Shown here one piece after another: positions 41,275 through 52,335 of a DNA stretch of 64,000 nt. The translations under genes and the position numbers were made by a program. Source of the DNA: Geodermatophilus obscurus (lineage in GTDB: Bacteria; Actinomycetota; Actinomycetes; Mycobacteriales; Geodermatophilaceae); assembly GCF_900115395.1 (NCBI RefSeq), contig NZ_FOWE01000009.1, forward strand, positions 206,477 to 270,476. Direction: 5' to 3'. Position 1 is the first letter of the stretch, and every line of letters begins with the position of its first letter. The notes under the pieces are model-generated. The model saw only the letters and a program-made list of their open reading frames with translations, had not been told where the DNA came from and searched no databases.

Positions 41275-41514
41275 TCAGTACGGGTAGCCGGGGCCCCCGG
41301 CGAGCATCGTCAGGACGTACATCGCGCCGAAGACGACAACGCCGAAGAGCAGCACGAGAGCCACCCAGAGCCACCCGCGTTCCCAGGTGCCGACGGTCTC
41401 GACGGCCGCGGTCCCGGGGAGGGGCCGCGCCTCCTGGGCGGGCCGGCTCGTCGCGACGGTGGCCGGCAGGGCCTGCCCCGCGTCGACGGGACGTTCCTGG
41501 ACCTGCACGCTCAT
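41275..41514 (-). CDS. Small single-pass membrane protein
   Basis: A 79-aa protein with a soluble N-terminus (MSVQVQERPVDAG) and one C-terminal transmembrane helix (WLWVALVLLFGVVVFGAMYV) ending in a short Gly/Pro/Tyr tail. ATG 41514 is chosen because GGGAGAGA lies 4 nt upstream. Its upstream region has a TAGCGT -10 candidate (41583-41588) and two DosR-like boxes centred about 43 and 87 bp before the predicted transcript start, so it probably belongs to the same regulon as the Usp and nitroreductase genes. No family recognised. Confidence 0.7.
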   Translation of the reverse strand: MSVQVQERPVDAGQALPATVATSRPAQEARPLPGTAAVETVGTWERGWLWVALVLLFGVVVFGAMYVLTMLAGGPGYPY

Positions 41515-42044
41515 GGTCTCTCCCTGGTGCTGCCGACTGCGGGGCCGGCGTCCCGGACGCCGCTCCCCGGCGCCCACCTCGGACGCTAGGACGACCACGC
41601 GCGGACCGGTCGGGGCCGGAAGTCACTGCTCGCGGGACCCCGGACCCCGTCGACCCGGGACCTCCGGCGAGGGACCAGAGGCGGCACGGGGCCGGCCCGG
41701 CCCCGGTCCCGACGGGGAAGGGGGCGCGATCGCCACCGGCCCGGGCGCCGCGCGGGGACGGTCGTGCGGGGCCGGGCAAGGGCAGGGGACGGCCGCTCTC
41801 CTCCGGTCGCTGCGGCTGCGCGCCGGCGACCGGTTCGACCGCGACGCGACGGGTCCTGACCGAGGCCCGCCTGCGCGGCCCCGCCCGGTCGGGCGGCTGC
41901 CCGCCGACCGGTGACACCACCTCCCGACACCGGCCGGGAGATTCGCGGCGCGTGGATCCGGCGGGCCCTTCGTGCTCCTGGCGTCACCTGCCGGTCGGCC
42001 AGCAGCCCGAGCAGCAGTGAGCGCGGGTCGCGTCCGGCCGTCGG
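41515..42044. promoter_or_regulatory. Non-coding region with two DosR-like boxes
   Basis: GGGCCGGAAGTCAC (41613-41626) and GGGACCTCCGGCGA (41657-41670) lie 44 bp apart, start to start, upstream of the small membrane-protein gene, with a minus-strand TAGCGT at 41583-41588. The block 41579-41670 closely resembles 50370-50464. The remainder to the Usp stop contains a weak fragment of the HhH-GPD gene and no supported gene. Confidence 0.55.
41988..42040 (-). pseudogene. Possible third HhH-GPD N-terminal fragment
   Basis: On the minus strand GRDPRSLLLGLLADRQ is readable, similar to GRDPLALVLGMLFDQQ of the HhH-GPD protein, and the DNA shares GGTCGxxCAGCAxxCCxAGC and AGCGCGGGTCGCG-type blocks with 31262-31305. 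Only about 50 bp is involved. Confidence 0.35.
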
Positions 42045-42995
42045 TCAGCCGTGCGCCCGGGACGCCGCCTCCACAGCGGAGGTGGCCGCGTGCGCCCGCC
42101 CGTGCCGGACGACCAGCACCGGGCACGACGCGTGCACGACGCAGTGCAGGGCGACCGAGCCGAGGGCCAACCCGGCCAGCCGGCTGCGGCTGCGGCTGCC
42201 CACGACCAGGAGGCCGGCTCCCGCGGACCTCCGGACGAGGACGTCACCGGGTGTGCCGACCTCGACGACCACCTCGACGTCCGGGTGCGGTCCCGCGCCA
42301 AGGGCGGCGGTGACCATGCGCTCCGCGCGGGCACGGGCGGCGTCGACCGACTCGCCGACCGGTGGCACCGGGGCGGTGGCGTCGCTCCAGTAGGTCACGG
42401 GCTGGCACACCAGGACCGCCTCCACCCCGGCGCCGAGCCGGCGCGCGTGGGCCACCGCCTCCCGCAGGTCGGCGTGCGCCCCGGACGAGTCGTCGATCCC
42501 CACGACCACCCGCGGGGCCGCCGTCGGTGCCCCGGGGTGGACGACGACGACCGGGCAGGCGGAGTGTGCCGCGCAGTGCAGGGCGACCGAGCCGAGCAGC
42601 GCGCTCTTCACTGCTCCCCGCCCCCGGCTGCCCACCACGAGCAGGCCGGCGTCCTCCGCCCGCGCCACCAGTGTCTCGGCGGGGTCCCCCGGGACGACCG
42701 TGACGTGCACCGGGACGGTGGCGTCGCGGGCCGTCCCCCGCACGGCCGGGTCCTCCATCGCCTCGGCCACGCTGACCCTCAGTCGCGCCTCGGTGTCGGA
42801 CCTGATCTCCTCGACCCGACGGGGGTCGAGCAGGTCAGGCGCGATCCAGGAGAGATCGACCGGGAAGGCGCTCACCACCTCGACCTCCGCGCCGGCGCGG
42901 GCCGCGGCCGCGAGTGCCCAGACGAGCGCGGCCCTGCCGCCTGGGGACCCGTCGACGCCCACGACCACCCGGTCTCCGGTCGATCCCTCGGTCAT
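42045..42995 (-). CDS. Universal stress protein with two Usp domains
   Basis: A 316-aa tandem UspA protein. Domain 1 (about 8-148) starts VVVGVDGSPGGRAALVWAL and ends with GSRGRGAVKSALLGSVALHC then CPVVVVHPG; domain 2 (about 158-305) starts RVVVGIDDSSGAHADLREAV and ends with GSRSRSRLAGLALGSVALHC then CPVLVVRHG. Both keep the G-x2-G-x9-GS ATP-binding motif. Such proteins are typical members of the mycobacterial DosR regulon. The ATG is at 42995. A DosR-like box, GGGACCTTCGTCCC, lies 92 bp upstream, in the intergenic region shared with the Acg-like gene. Confidence 0.93.
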   Translation of the reverse strand: MTEGSTGDRVVVGVDGSPGGRAALVWALAAAARAGAEVEVVSAFPVDLSWIAPDLLDPRRVEEIRSDTEARLRVSVAEAMEDPAVRGTARDATVPVHVTVVPGDPAETLVARAEDAGLLVVGSRGRGAVKSALLGSVALHCAAHSACPVVVVHPGAPTAAPRVVVGIDDSSGAHADLREAVAHARRLGAGVEAVLVCQPVTYWSDATAPVPPVGESVDAARARAERMVTAALGAGPHPDVEVVVEVGTPGDVLVRRSAGAGLLVVGSRSRSRLAGLALGSVALHCVVHASCPVLVVRHGRAHAATSAVEAASRAHG

Positions 42996-43086
42996 CTCAG
43001 AACCCCACTCCTGTCGTCGACGTCCCGGCGTGCCCAGCGTCGACCGACCGCAGCACCGGGGACGCCTGCCGAGGTCACGAGCCGCG

Positions 43087-43163
43087 GGGACCTTCGTCCC
43101 CGGCGGCCGGGCGCCCGGGGGTGCAGGGCCGCGACGGCGGGTCCGGCCCGGGACGTTGGTCGC
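43087..43163. promoter_or_regulatory. DosR-like boxes between the divergent Usp and Acg-like genes
   Basis: GGGACCTTCGTCCC (43087-43100, 5-bp perfect arms) is nearer Usp and GGGACGTTGGTCGC (43150-43163) is nearer the Acg-like gene, 63 bp apart. They match the general form of DosR boxes described in mycobacteria (GGGAC-N4-GTCCC). Region 42996-43245 holds nothing else recognised. Confidence 0.6.
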
Positions 43164-43245
43164 TGTCACCGGTGACCGCAGGCCCCGGACGCCGGCACCC
43201 GCGCCGACGAGGCTCGGGGCACGCACCGTCCCGAGGAGCCGCAGC

Positions 43246-44349
43246 ATGACCCGCCACGCCACGCCCCCCGCCGCACCCCCGGCGCAGCGGGCCGCCCGCA
43301 TCTCGCGTCCCCGGCTGCTCGAGGCAGCTGCGGACGCCGCTGTCCTGGCGCCCTCGGTGCACAACACGCAGCCGTGGCGGATCGTGCTGCACCCGGACCG
43401 GCTGGAGTTGTTCGCCGACCGCACCCGGCAGCTGACCGTCCTGGACCCCCTCGGCCGCGCCCTGGCGCTGAGCGTCGGCGCGGCGCTGTTCAACGCCCGG
43501 GTCGCGGTGGCCGCCGCCGGCCGCGCCGTCCGGGTCGACCGCTCACCCGGTACCGCCGATCCCGGGCCGATGGCCGTGCTCCGTCCGGTCGAGGGTCCGG
43601 CCGACCCGGGGCTGGCCGCGCTCGGCCCCGCCGTGCGCAGGCGCCGGACCAACCGGCGCCGCTACGCGCCGGGTCCCGTCCCCGAGGACCTGCTGCGGGT
43701 CCTGGTCGCGGCGGCCGCCGCCGAGGACACCGCCCTGGTCCCCGTCACCCGCGACGACCACGTGCGGCTGCTCGCCCGCCTCACCCAGCAGGCCGACGGC
43801 ATCCAGAACGCCGACCCCGCCTACCGGGCCGAACTGCGCCGCTGGACCAACCGGGACCCGGCCACCGGCGACGGCGTCCCGGCGTCCGCGGTCCCCCACG
43901 TCGACGGGCGCCACCACGACGATCTGCCGGTCCGCGACTTCGACACCGCGGGCACCGGCCTGCTCCCGCCGGACACCGGCTCGGGCACCGACCAGACGCT
44001 CGTCGTCCTGGCGACCTCCCGCGACGACCCGGCGGCGTGGCTGCGCTGCGGCGAGGCCCTCGAGCGGGTGCTCCTGGAGCTCACGGCCCACGGCTGGGTC
44101 GCCGGGCCGCTCACCCAGCCCGTCGAGGTGCCGGTCACCCGCACCCAGCTGCGCTCGGCGCTGACCTGGGACGCCCATCCGCAGACGGTGCTCCGCATCG
44201 GCCGGGCACCGGCCACCTCGCCGACGCCCCGTCGACGTCGCGCCACCGTCGTCGGGAACAGCACCGCCCCGGTCGAACCGCCGGTGCGCGTGCGGCCAGG
44301 GCCCTCCCGTCCCGTCCCCGACGGCCGCGGGGGGACGACGTGGGTGTGA
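43246..44349 (+). CDS. Acg-family FMN-binding nitroreductase-like protein
   Basis: A 367-aa protein of the Acg/Rv2032 group, DosR-regulated nitroreductase homologues. Typical parts are LEAAADAAVLAPSVHNTQPW near residue 30, ELFADRTRQLTVLDPLGRAL, RRRRTNRRRYAPGPVPEDLL, and VLATSRDDPAAWLRCGEALE with LLELTAHGWVAGPLTQPVEV in the C-terminal half. Relatives bind FMN with a lid over the site and may store it rather than reduce substrates. The ATG has GAGGAG 8 nt upstream. A Pro/Arg-rich tail of about 45 residues is extra. A DosR-like box lies 83 bp upstream. Confidence 0.9.
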   Translation: MTRHATPPAAPPAQRAARISRPRLLEAAADAAVLAPSVHNTQPWRIVLHPDRLELFADRTRQLTVLDPLGRALALSVGAALFNARVAVAAAGRAVRVDRSPGTADPGPMAVLRPVEGPADPGLAALGPAVRRRRTNRRRYAPGPVPEDLLRVLVAAAAAEDTALVPVTRDDHVRLLARLTQQADGIQNADPAYRAELRRWTNRDPATGDGVPASAVPHVDGRHHDDLPVRDFDTAGTGLLPPDTGSGTDQTLVVLATSRDDPAAWLRCGEALERVLLELTAHGWVAGPLTQPVEVPVTRTQLRSALTWDAHPQTVLRIGRAPATSPTPRRRRATVVGNSTAPVEPPVRVRPGPSRPVPDGRGGTTWV

Positions 44350-44428
44350 CGGCCTGCCCGGCCCCGGTGGTGGCCGCGCTCGGCGACGGTCCCGCTGCGC
44401 GGTCCGGAACCACACGGGTGCCATCGCT

Positions 44429-45034
44429 GTGACCGGCAGGCCCGTTCCGCTCCGGGAGCCCGGCCGGGTCCGGGCCCGCGTCCGGCGCGGCACCGCGCGC
44501 GCCGCCCGTCCCGACGACCGGCTCGAGCTCGCCTCGCTGCTGCTGTGCACCCTGCTGGCCGTCCTCGCCCTGCCGGTCGCGCTCACCGTGGCGACCACGG
44601 TGGCCACCGACGCCTCGGCGCAGGCCCGGCAGCAGCAGATGGAGCGGAGCCAGGTGCCTGCCGTCCTGCTCGAGGACGCCACCTCGGTCACCGGCGCCTC
44701 GACCGTGCAGGCAGTAGCCCCGGCCTCCTGGACCGCACCTGACGGCAGCGACCGGGAGGGCACGGTGACCGTGCCCGTGGAGACGTCCGCCGGGGAGACG
44801 GTGCGGATCTGGACCGACGCCGACGGCCGCCGCACCGGTGCACCCCTGACGCCGGGCACCGTGCGCCTGACCTCGGTCGTCTCGGGTGCGGTGACCGTCG
44901 CCGTCGCCGTCGCCGGGACCGCCGGACTGCACGCCGGCGTCTGCGCGCTGCTCGACCGCTCGCGTGCCCGCCGCTGGGCCCGGGAGTGGGACGAGGTCGA
45001 GTCTCTCTGGGCGTCGCGCTTCCGCCTGCGCTGA
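44429..45034 (+). CDS. Rv1733c-like membrane protein
   Basis: A 201-aa protein with two transmembrane helices (about 31-56, LASLLLCTLLAVLALPVALT, and 148-172, SGAVTVAVAVAGTAGLHAGV) flanking an extracytoplasmic domain of about 95 residues, and a C-terminal LLDRSRARRWAREWDEVESL. This organisation and the basic WAREWxxVE tail fit the Rv1733c family, again a DosR-regulon protein in mycobacteria. The GTG is at 44429; the gene follows the Acg-like gene by 79 bp and may be read from its promoter. Confidence 0.78.
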   Translation: MTGRPVPLREPGRVRARVRRGTARAARPDDRLELASLLLCTLLAVLALPVALTVATTVATDASAQARQQQMERSQVPAVLLEDATSVTGASTVQAVAPASWTAPDGSDREGTVTVPVETSAGETVRIWTDADGRRTGAPLTPGTVRLTSVVSGAVTVAVAVAGTAGLHAGVCALLDRSRARRWAREWDEVESLWASRFRLR

Positions 45035-47661
<2,627 letters not shown>

Positions 47662-47682
47662 CGGGAGTCCGCGCGGGACCGC

Positions 47683-48354
47683 TCAGCCCCGGGCGCCGCC
47701 GCCGGACCGGAGCTCGGTGGCCAGCACCGCGGCCTGGGTGCGCCGCTCGAGGCCGAGCTTGGCCAGCAGGTGGGACACGTAGTTCTTGACCGTCTTCTCG
47801 GCGAGGAACATCCGCTCGCCGATCTGCCGGTTGGTCAGGCCCTCGCCGATGAGCTCGAGCACCGTGCGCTCCTGCTCGCTGAGCTTGGCCAGCGGCCCGG
47901 CCGGCGCGGCGGCCCGGCGCATGCGCTCGAGCACGGCGGTGGTGGCGGTGGGGTCGAGCAGGGAGCCGCCGGCGGCGACCGTGCGCACCGCGCTGACCAG
48001 GTCGGAGCCCAGGATCTGCTTGAGCAGGTAGCCCGACGCCCCGGCCATGATCGCCTCGAACAGCGCCTCGTCGTCGCTGTAGCTGGTCAGCATGATCACG
48101 CGCAGCTCCGGCATCCGGCTGCGCAGCTCCCGGCAGACGGACACGCCGTCGCCGTCGGGCAGCCGGACGTCGAGGACGGCGACGTCCGGCCGCAACGCCG
48201 GGACCCGGGCCAGCGCCTCGGCGGCGTTCTTCGCCTCCCCCACGACCCGGATGCCGGGGTCGCTCTCCAGGACGTCGGCCACACCGCGGCGCACCACCTC
48301 GTGGTCGTCGAGCAGGAAGACCCCGATCGGCGCCTGCTCCGTGTGCGTGTCCAC
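47683..48354 (-). CDS. devR: DosR/DevR-like response regulator
   Basis: A 223-aa NarL-family regulator with [18 protein letters not shown] (acidic pair), phospho-Asp in [14 protein letters not shown], the switch Thr in [10 protein letters not shown] and Lys in [10 protein letters not shown]. The C-terminal LuxR helix-turn-helix is [20 protein letters not shown] then [20 protein letters not shown]. The order of these motifs and the KTVKNYVS recognition helix agree with DosR. The GTG is at 48354. Minus-strand TAGCCT (48414-48419) is a likely -10, and the box GGGCCGAAGGTCCC at 48445 sits near -44, suggesting autoregulation. It converges on its putative kinase partner. Confidence 0.92.
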   Translation of the reverse strand: MDTHTEQAPIGVFLLDDHEVVRRGVADVLESDPGIRVVGEAKNAAEALARVPALRPDVAVLDVRLPDGDGVSVCRELRSRMPELRVIMLTSYSDDEALFEAIMAGASGYLLKQILGSDLVSAVRTVAAGGSLLDPTATTAVLERMRRAAAPAGPLAKLSEQERTVLELIGEGLTNRQIGERMFLAEKTVKNYVSHLLAKLGLERRTQAAVLATELRSGGGARG

Positions 48355-48444
48355 CCGTGCTCCCTCGTCCCGTCGTCGGCGGACCGTGTCCGTCCGGCCG
48401 TTGTCGTCGACCGAGGCTAGGGCCGGTCCGCCGTCCGCTGCTCA

Positions 48445-48458
48445 GGGCCGAAGGTCCC
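48445..48458. promoter_or_regulatory. DosR-like box upstream of devR
   Basis: GGGCCGAAGGTCCC, read on the devR strand as GGGACCTTCGGCCC, is centred about 44 bp before the transcript start predicted from TAGCCT at 48414-48419, a typical activator position. Confidence 0.6.
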
Positions 48459-48855
48459 GGATGACCGGCACGGGGCACGGCCTCTCGTCCGGCGGCCGGG
48501 GAGGCGGCGTTCCCGCACGGACGCGATCCCGACCCGGGCCGCCACCGGCGCCACCCTCTCGTTGATCTCGCCACGGGCGAGACGCTCGGCCGGCACGTCC
48601 TCGGCCGACCGCGCCGGGAGGCGGCGCCGGCTGTCCTGACCGCCGGCCGCAAGAGCCGGCGACGAAGCGCGGCGGGCAGTGCGCCGACCACCCGGACCCG
48701 GCCGTGACCACCGCGGGACCGAGGTCACACCGGACGAGGGACCGAGGTCGGTGGTCGCGGGCCACCCGGCAGAGCTGTCGCGGCCGCGCCCACGCCGGGC
48801 GAGCGGGGCGGGACCTCCCGCTCCTGGCGACCCGGCGGTCGGCCGGCACGCGGCG
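48459..48855. other. Non-coding stretch with two more DosR-like boxes
   Basis: No gene is supported. GGGACCGAGGTCAC (48715-48728) and GGGACCGAGGTCGG (48738-48751) lie 23 bp apart, far from devR and next to the 3' end of the gene at 48856, so they may serve an unrecognised small transcript in this interval. Confidence 0.45.
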
Positions 48856-49329
48856 TCACCCTCCCAGGAGGCGCTCGAGCGCAGTGGCCGCGAGCAGCCG
48901 GGCCCACCAGGGCCGCCGGACGGGTGCGGACGGGCGCGTCCGGCGCCACGCCCTGCGGGCCGGACGCAGCGCGACGGTCCCGCTCTTCAAACTCACCCAG
49001 CCGCCCGGTCCCATGGTGACCCGGGCCCGGGGCGCCGGCGGACGCCCGGCCAGGCGGGACGCCACGAGGACGGCGCCGAGCGCGACCTCCGCGGTCGTCA
49101 CCACGCGGGTGACGTCGACCACCGGGTGCCAGCGCACCTGCCCGTCCCGGACCTCGAACGCGCCCAGCGGTCGAGCCCCCGCCATCCGGGCGGTCGGGCC
49201 CCGCCCGGTGCCGCCGACTGCAGCCGTGTGACTCGTCGAGGACGCGGCGGTGATCACCGTGGCCCCGTCCCGCTCAACGGGCGGGTCGAAGGCCGTCCTG
49301 TCCCGGTCCCGTGCGGCGTGCTCGGTCAT
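48856..49329 (-). CDS. Hypothetical protein, 157 aa
   Basis: No family is recognised. The N-terminal half is polar (MTEHAARDRDRTAFDPPVER), the centre has VRDGQVRWHPVVDVTRVVTT followed by a hydrophobic run AEVALGAVLVASRLAGRP, and the C-terminus is basic with GPGGWVSLKSGTVALRPARR and a Trp-rich end (RPWWARLLAATALERLLGG). It may associate peripherally with the membrane. The ATG has GGGGAGGA 5 nt upstream. Three DosR-like boxes lie 61-118 bp upstream, making it a probable regulon member. Confidence 0.6.
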   Translation of the reverse strand: MTEHAARDRDRTAFDPPVERDGATVITAASSTSHTAAVGGTGRGPTARMAGARPLGAFEVRDGQVRWHPVVDVTRVVTTAEVALGAVLVASRLAGRPPAPRARVTMGPGGWVSLKSGTVALRPARRAWRRTRPSAPVRRPWWARLLAATALERLLGG

Positions 49330-49389
49330 CGGTCCTCCCCTGTCCGCGGTGGGACCCGACCGTGACACGGGGGACACGGGCGTCCCCCC

Positions 49390-49447
49390 GGGCCGGAGGT
49401 CCCGGCGCGCGGGCCGGAGGTCGCCGTCCCCGCGGGACGTGTGGCCG
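49390..49447. promoter_or_regulatory. Cluster of three DosR-like boxes
   Basis: GGGCCGGAGGTCCC (49390-49403), GGGCCGGAGGTCGC (49411-49424) and GGGACGTGTGGCCG (49434-49447) are spaced 21 and 23 bp, two helical turns each. They lie between the divergent 48856-49329 and 49522-49908 genes and could serve both. Confidence 0.6.
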
Positions 49448-49521
49448 GTGCCGGGCCGCCTGCCGCGCCACGACGCTGGGGGCGCCTGCCGCTCGGCGGC
49501 GTCCGGACGACCGGGGGACCC

Positions 49522-49908
49522 ATGGGGACGGACGATCCGCTCGGCACCTCGCGCTCGGCCACGGCGGGAACCGAGAAGCTGCACCGGAGACGTGAGCTCG
49601 TCGACCACCTCACGGGCTACCTGGCCGTCAACGCGACGCTGTGGGTCAGCTGGCTCGTCGTCGCCCTGGCGGGCGGCACGTGGTCCCCCTGGCCGCTGGT
49701 GCCGACGACAGGCTGGGGCGTCGGCCTGGTGTTCCACGCCTGGTGGGTGTCGAGCCCGGCCGCGCCCGGTGCCGCGGCGGTGACGGCGACCGCGCCTGCT
49801 GCTCCCGGGCCATCGCCGGGTGCGGGTCCACCGGGGGCCGGCGGGCGGCAGCCGGGGCTCAGAGGTGCGCCCGGTCGTCGACCCCCCACGGCAGCTGGCC
49901 CGGGCTGA
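49522..49908 (+). CDS. 2TM domain-containing protein
   Basis: A 128-aa protein with a polar start, a 2TM unit (HLTGYLAVNATLWVSWLVVA and PLVPTTGWGVGLVFHAWWVS) and an Ala/Gly/Pro-rich tail of 50 residues with no conserved appearance. The RRELVDHLTGYLAVN...GWGxGLxxHxW pattern matches the 2TM domain also present at 38510-38788. ATG 49522 follows GGGGGACC. The last 50 bp overlap, tail to tail, the end of the convergent PNPOx gene. Upstream are three DosR-like boxes. Confidence 0.72.
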   Translation: MGTDDPLGTSRSATAGTEKLHRRRELVDHLTGYLAVNATLWVSWLVVALAGGTWSPWPLVPTTGWGVGLVFHAWWVSSPAAPGAAAVTATAPAAPGPSPGAGPPGAGGRQPGLRGAPGRRPPTAAGPG

Positions 49909-50320
49909 CCCGCCGGCCGCTGACGGCCTGCGGGATGATCCGCAGCCAGTTCCCGTGCTCACCGGGCGCCCACGGCCGCACGCCGACGGCCCGCGTGCGC
50001 GCGACCAGGTCGGCCCCGTGCCCGGGGCCGACCTCCTCCGCGAGACCGCGGACCAGCACGCTCCAGCCGCTGCGGCGGGCCCGGTCGAACTCGTCGACCT
50101 CGAAGGCGACGTCGGCGTGCTCCGCGGCGGACAGGGTCGTGCCCGGATGGGTCCGGACGACGATCGTCCGCCCGTCCAGCCCGTAGTCGACCGGGATGAC
50201 CAGCGGCTGGTGCCCGGCGATCACGCCGATCCGGCCGAGCTCGTGCCCGGCCAGCCGCTGGTAGCACTCGTCCACGGGGATCACGTCCAGGGAGCCCGCC
50301 GCGCTCGTCGTGCGGCCCAT
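49859..50320 (-). CDS. PNPOx-fold protein 2
   Basis: A 153-aa split-barrel protein of the same broad group as that at 45413: VIPVDECYQRLAGHELGRIG, VIAGHQPLVIPVDYGLDGRT, VVRTHPGTTLSAAEHADVAF, EVDEFDRARRSGWSVLVRG and a C-terminal WLRIIPQAVSGRRV. This is the usual FMN/F420-binding pattern (PVxYxxDGxxIxxRTxxGTKL...AFExDExD). ATG 50320 is taken; a GTG at 50347 is possible. Two DosR-like boxes lie 87 and 131 bp upstream within a block that resembles the promoter of the small membrane-protein gene at 41275. Confidence 0.88.
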   Translation of the reverse strand: MGRTTSAAGSLDVIPVDECYQRLAGHELGRIGVIAGHQPLVIPVDYGLDGRTIVVRTHPGTTLSAAEHADVAFEVDEFDRARRSGWSVLVRGLAEEVGPGHGADLVARTRAVGVRPWAPGEHGNWLRIIPQAVSGRRVSPGQLPWGVDDRAHL

Positions 50321-50406
50321 CCTGACCGCCGGTCGCGGGCGGCACACCCGGACGCCTCTCCCCGGCGACCACCTCGGACGTCAGGGCGACGGGTGTGGAC
50401 CGGACG

Positions 50407-50464
50407 GGGCCGGAGGTCTCTGCCCGCGCGACCCAGGACCCGTGCGTCCCGGGACCTCCGACGG
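50407..50464. promoter_or_regulatory. DosR-like boxes upstream of PNPOx gene 2
   Basis: GGGCCGGAGGTCTC (50407-50420) and GGGACCTCCGACGG (50451-50464) lie 44 bp apart start to start, the same separation as the pair at 41613/41657. The rest of 50465-50602, to the antiporter stop, shows nothing recognisable. Confidence 0.6.
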
Positions 50465-50602
50465 AGGGATCCGCGCGCCGATGACCGCCGATCCCGGGCC
50501 GTCCGGTGCCGGTCCCCTCGGCTCAGGTGAGCCCGTACCGGCCGGTCGGTCCTGGGCGCGGTACCCGGCCGGTGGGGACCACCGGGGGATCCCACGTGCG
50601 GC

Positions 50603-51769
50603 TCACCGACGATCTCGGCGGAGGCCGTCCGCCCGTGCCCGGGACTCGACGAGGCGGGTGAGCACCGGCCCGGCCACGGCCAGGACGAGCACGTAGCCGG
50701 TCGCCAGCGGGCCGAGTCCCGGGATGCCGGCCGCGACCGCGAGTCCCGCGATGACGACGGAGAACTCGCCGCGGGCGACGAGGACCGTGCCGGCACGCAG
50801 CCGTCCCGGCGCGGCCACGCCGTCGCGGCGGGCGGCGAACCAGCCGGTGGCCACCTTCGTCGCGGCGGTGACCAGCGCCAGCACCAGCACGGCCGGGAGC
50901 ACCGGGAGCAACGCGGCCGGGTCCGTGGACAACCCGAAGGCGACGAAGAAGGTGGCCGCGAACAGGTCGCGCAACGGCCCGAGGACCGACCGCGCCCGCT
51001 CGGCGAAGGACGCCGGCAACGCCAGCCCGACGAGGAAGGCACCCACCGCGGCCGACACACCCACGGCCTGGGCCAGCCCCGCCACGAGCAGCGCCAGCCC
51101 CACCAGCCGCAGGAGAAGCTGCTCGTCGTCGTCCGAGCCCATCAGGCGGCCGAGCCGGTGGCCCTGCCGCTGGGCCGCGAGCAGCGCCAGCACCAGCACG
51201 GCTCCGGCCAGGGCGATGCCACCCACGGCCGCCATCGGTCCCCCACCGGCGAGCGTGACGACGAGCAGCGGGAGGAACAGCGCCATCGCGAGGTCCTCGA
51301 GTACCAGGACGGACAGGACGGCAGGGGTCTCCCGGTTGGCCAGCCGGCCCAGGTCGCCGAGCAGCCGGGCGACGATGCCCGACGACGAGATCCAGGTGAC
51401 GCCTGCCAGGGCGAGGGCACCCTCCCAGGGCAACCCGAGCAGCAGCCCGGCCACGAGGCCCGGCGGTGCGTTGAGCAGCAGGTCCACCAGTCCCGAGGGT
51501 CCGTGGTGGCGCAGCGAGGTGAACAGCTCGTCAGCGGAGAACTCGAGGCCCAGAGCGAGCAGGAGGAGGACCATCCCGATCTCCGCGGCCACCTCGATGA
51601 ACGGTTGCGTCGCCGTCATCGGGACGAGGCCGCCCTCGCCCAGGGCGAGGGCGGCGACGAGCACGAAGGGCACCGAGGACAGGCCCAGCCGCCGCGCCAG
51701 GATGCCGAGCACCGACAGGCCCAGGAACAACAGGCCGAGTTCGAGCAGGAGAACGGCGACGTGGTCCAC
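50603..51769 (-). CDS. CPA2-family cation:proton antiporter, KhtU-like
   Basis: A 388-aa membrane protein with about twelve helices of the Kef/KhtU monovalent cation:H+ antiporter type. It includes LVAALALGEGGLVPM, EIGMVLLLLALGLEFSADEL, TWISSSGIVARLLGDLGRLA, VLVLEDLAMALFLPLLVVTL and a terminal VLVARGEFSVVIAGLAVAAG. No C-terminal RCK domain is fused; instead a separate TrkA_C-type protein gene ends 10 bp upstream, the KhtT-KhtU arrangement for K+ efflux. The start is GTG 51769. Together they likely expel K+ under pH or electrophile stress. Confidence 0.88.
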   Translation of the reverse strand: MDHVAVLLLELGLLFLGLSVLGILARRLGLSSVPFVLVAALALGEGGLVPMTATQPFIEVAAEIGMVLLLLALGLEFSADELFTSLRHHGPSGLVDLLLNAPPGLVAGLLLGLPWEGALALAGVTWISSSGIVARLLGDLGRLANRETPAVLSVLVLEDLAMALFLPLLVVTLAGGGPMAAVGGIALAGAVLVLALLAAQRQGHRLGRLMGSDDDEQLLLRLVGLALLVAGLAQAVGVSAAVGAFLVGLALPASFAERARSVLGPLRDLFAATFFVAFGLSTDPAALLPVLPAVLVLALVTAATKVATGWFAARRDGVAAPGRLRAGTVLVARGEFSVVIAGLAVAAGIPGLGPLATGYVLVLAVAGPVLTRLVESRARADGLRRDRR

Positions 51770-51779
51770 CGCCGGCGTC

Positions 51780-52265
51780 CTAGCCGGTTGGGCGCAGGCG
51801 TCGCTGCAACTGCTCGAGTCCGGCGTCCGATCCGATGGCGACCAGCACGTCGCCGGCCTCCAGCAGGTCGCCCGGCCCCGGGGACGGCACCACGTCGGCG
51901 CCCCGGACGATGGCCACGACCGAGCAGCCGGTCAGCGTGCGCGCCCGGGTCTCCCCGAGTGGGCGTCCGGCGAAGGGCGAGTCCCCCTCGACGGGAAACC
52001 TGCCCGACCGCAGCCCGGGCACCTCTCGCGACAGGTCGGCGAAGCGCTGGGTCAGCCGGGGAGCGCCCAGCAGGTCCGCGACCGCGTCGACCTCCTCCGG
52101 GTCGAGCCGGAGCACGGTGCTCGCGCGATCGGGATCGCGCCGGTCGTACACGGCGATCTCGGCGGAGCCCTCCCTGCCGAGGACGATCCCGATCACCTGG
52201 CCGGCGCGCGTCCGCAGCTCGTATCGGACGCCCACGCCCGGGAGCAGGGTCTCCTCGAGATCCAC
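51780..52265 (-). CDS. TrkA_C-domain regulatory subunit, KhtT-like
   Basis: A 161-aa cytoplasmic protein: an N-terminal half beginning DLEETLLPGVGVRYELRTRA and GQVIGIVLGREGSAEIAVYD, and a C-terminal RCK_C/TrkA_C domain (about 80-158, FAGRPLGETRARTLTGCSVV ... GDLLEAGDVLVAIGSDAGLE). This equals the layout of KhtT, the regulatory subunit that gates KhtU. GTG 52265 has no ribosome site; GACCAT lies 6 nt upstream, possibly a weak leaderless promoter. The antiporter gene follows by 10 bp. Confidence 0.88.
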   Translation of the reverse strand: MDLEETLLPGVGVRYELRTRAGQVIGIVLGREGSAEIAVYDRRDPDRASTVLRLDPEEVDAVADLLGAPRLTQRFADLSREVPGLRSGRFPVEGDSPFAGRPLGETRARTLTGCSVVAIVRGADVVPSPGPGDLLEAGDVLVAIGSDAGLEQLQRRLRPTG

Positions 52266-52335
52266 GGCGGCATGGTCGCAGAGCGGCAGCGGATCCGCGG
52301 TGGGCGGTGCGCCCGGCGGACGCGGGCGGAGGCGG

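Noticed and set aside
48679..49365. A 228-codon plus-strand frame across the devR upstream region
   Set aside because: It is Pro/Arg/Gly low-complexity, lacks a ribosome site and runs opposite the 157-aa gene, which has a proper start.
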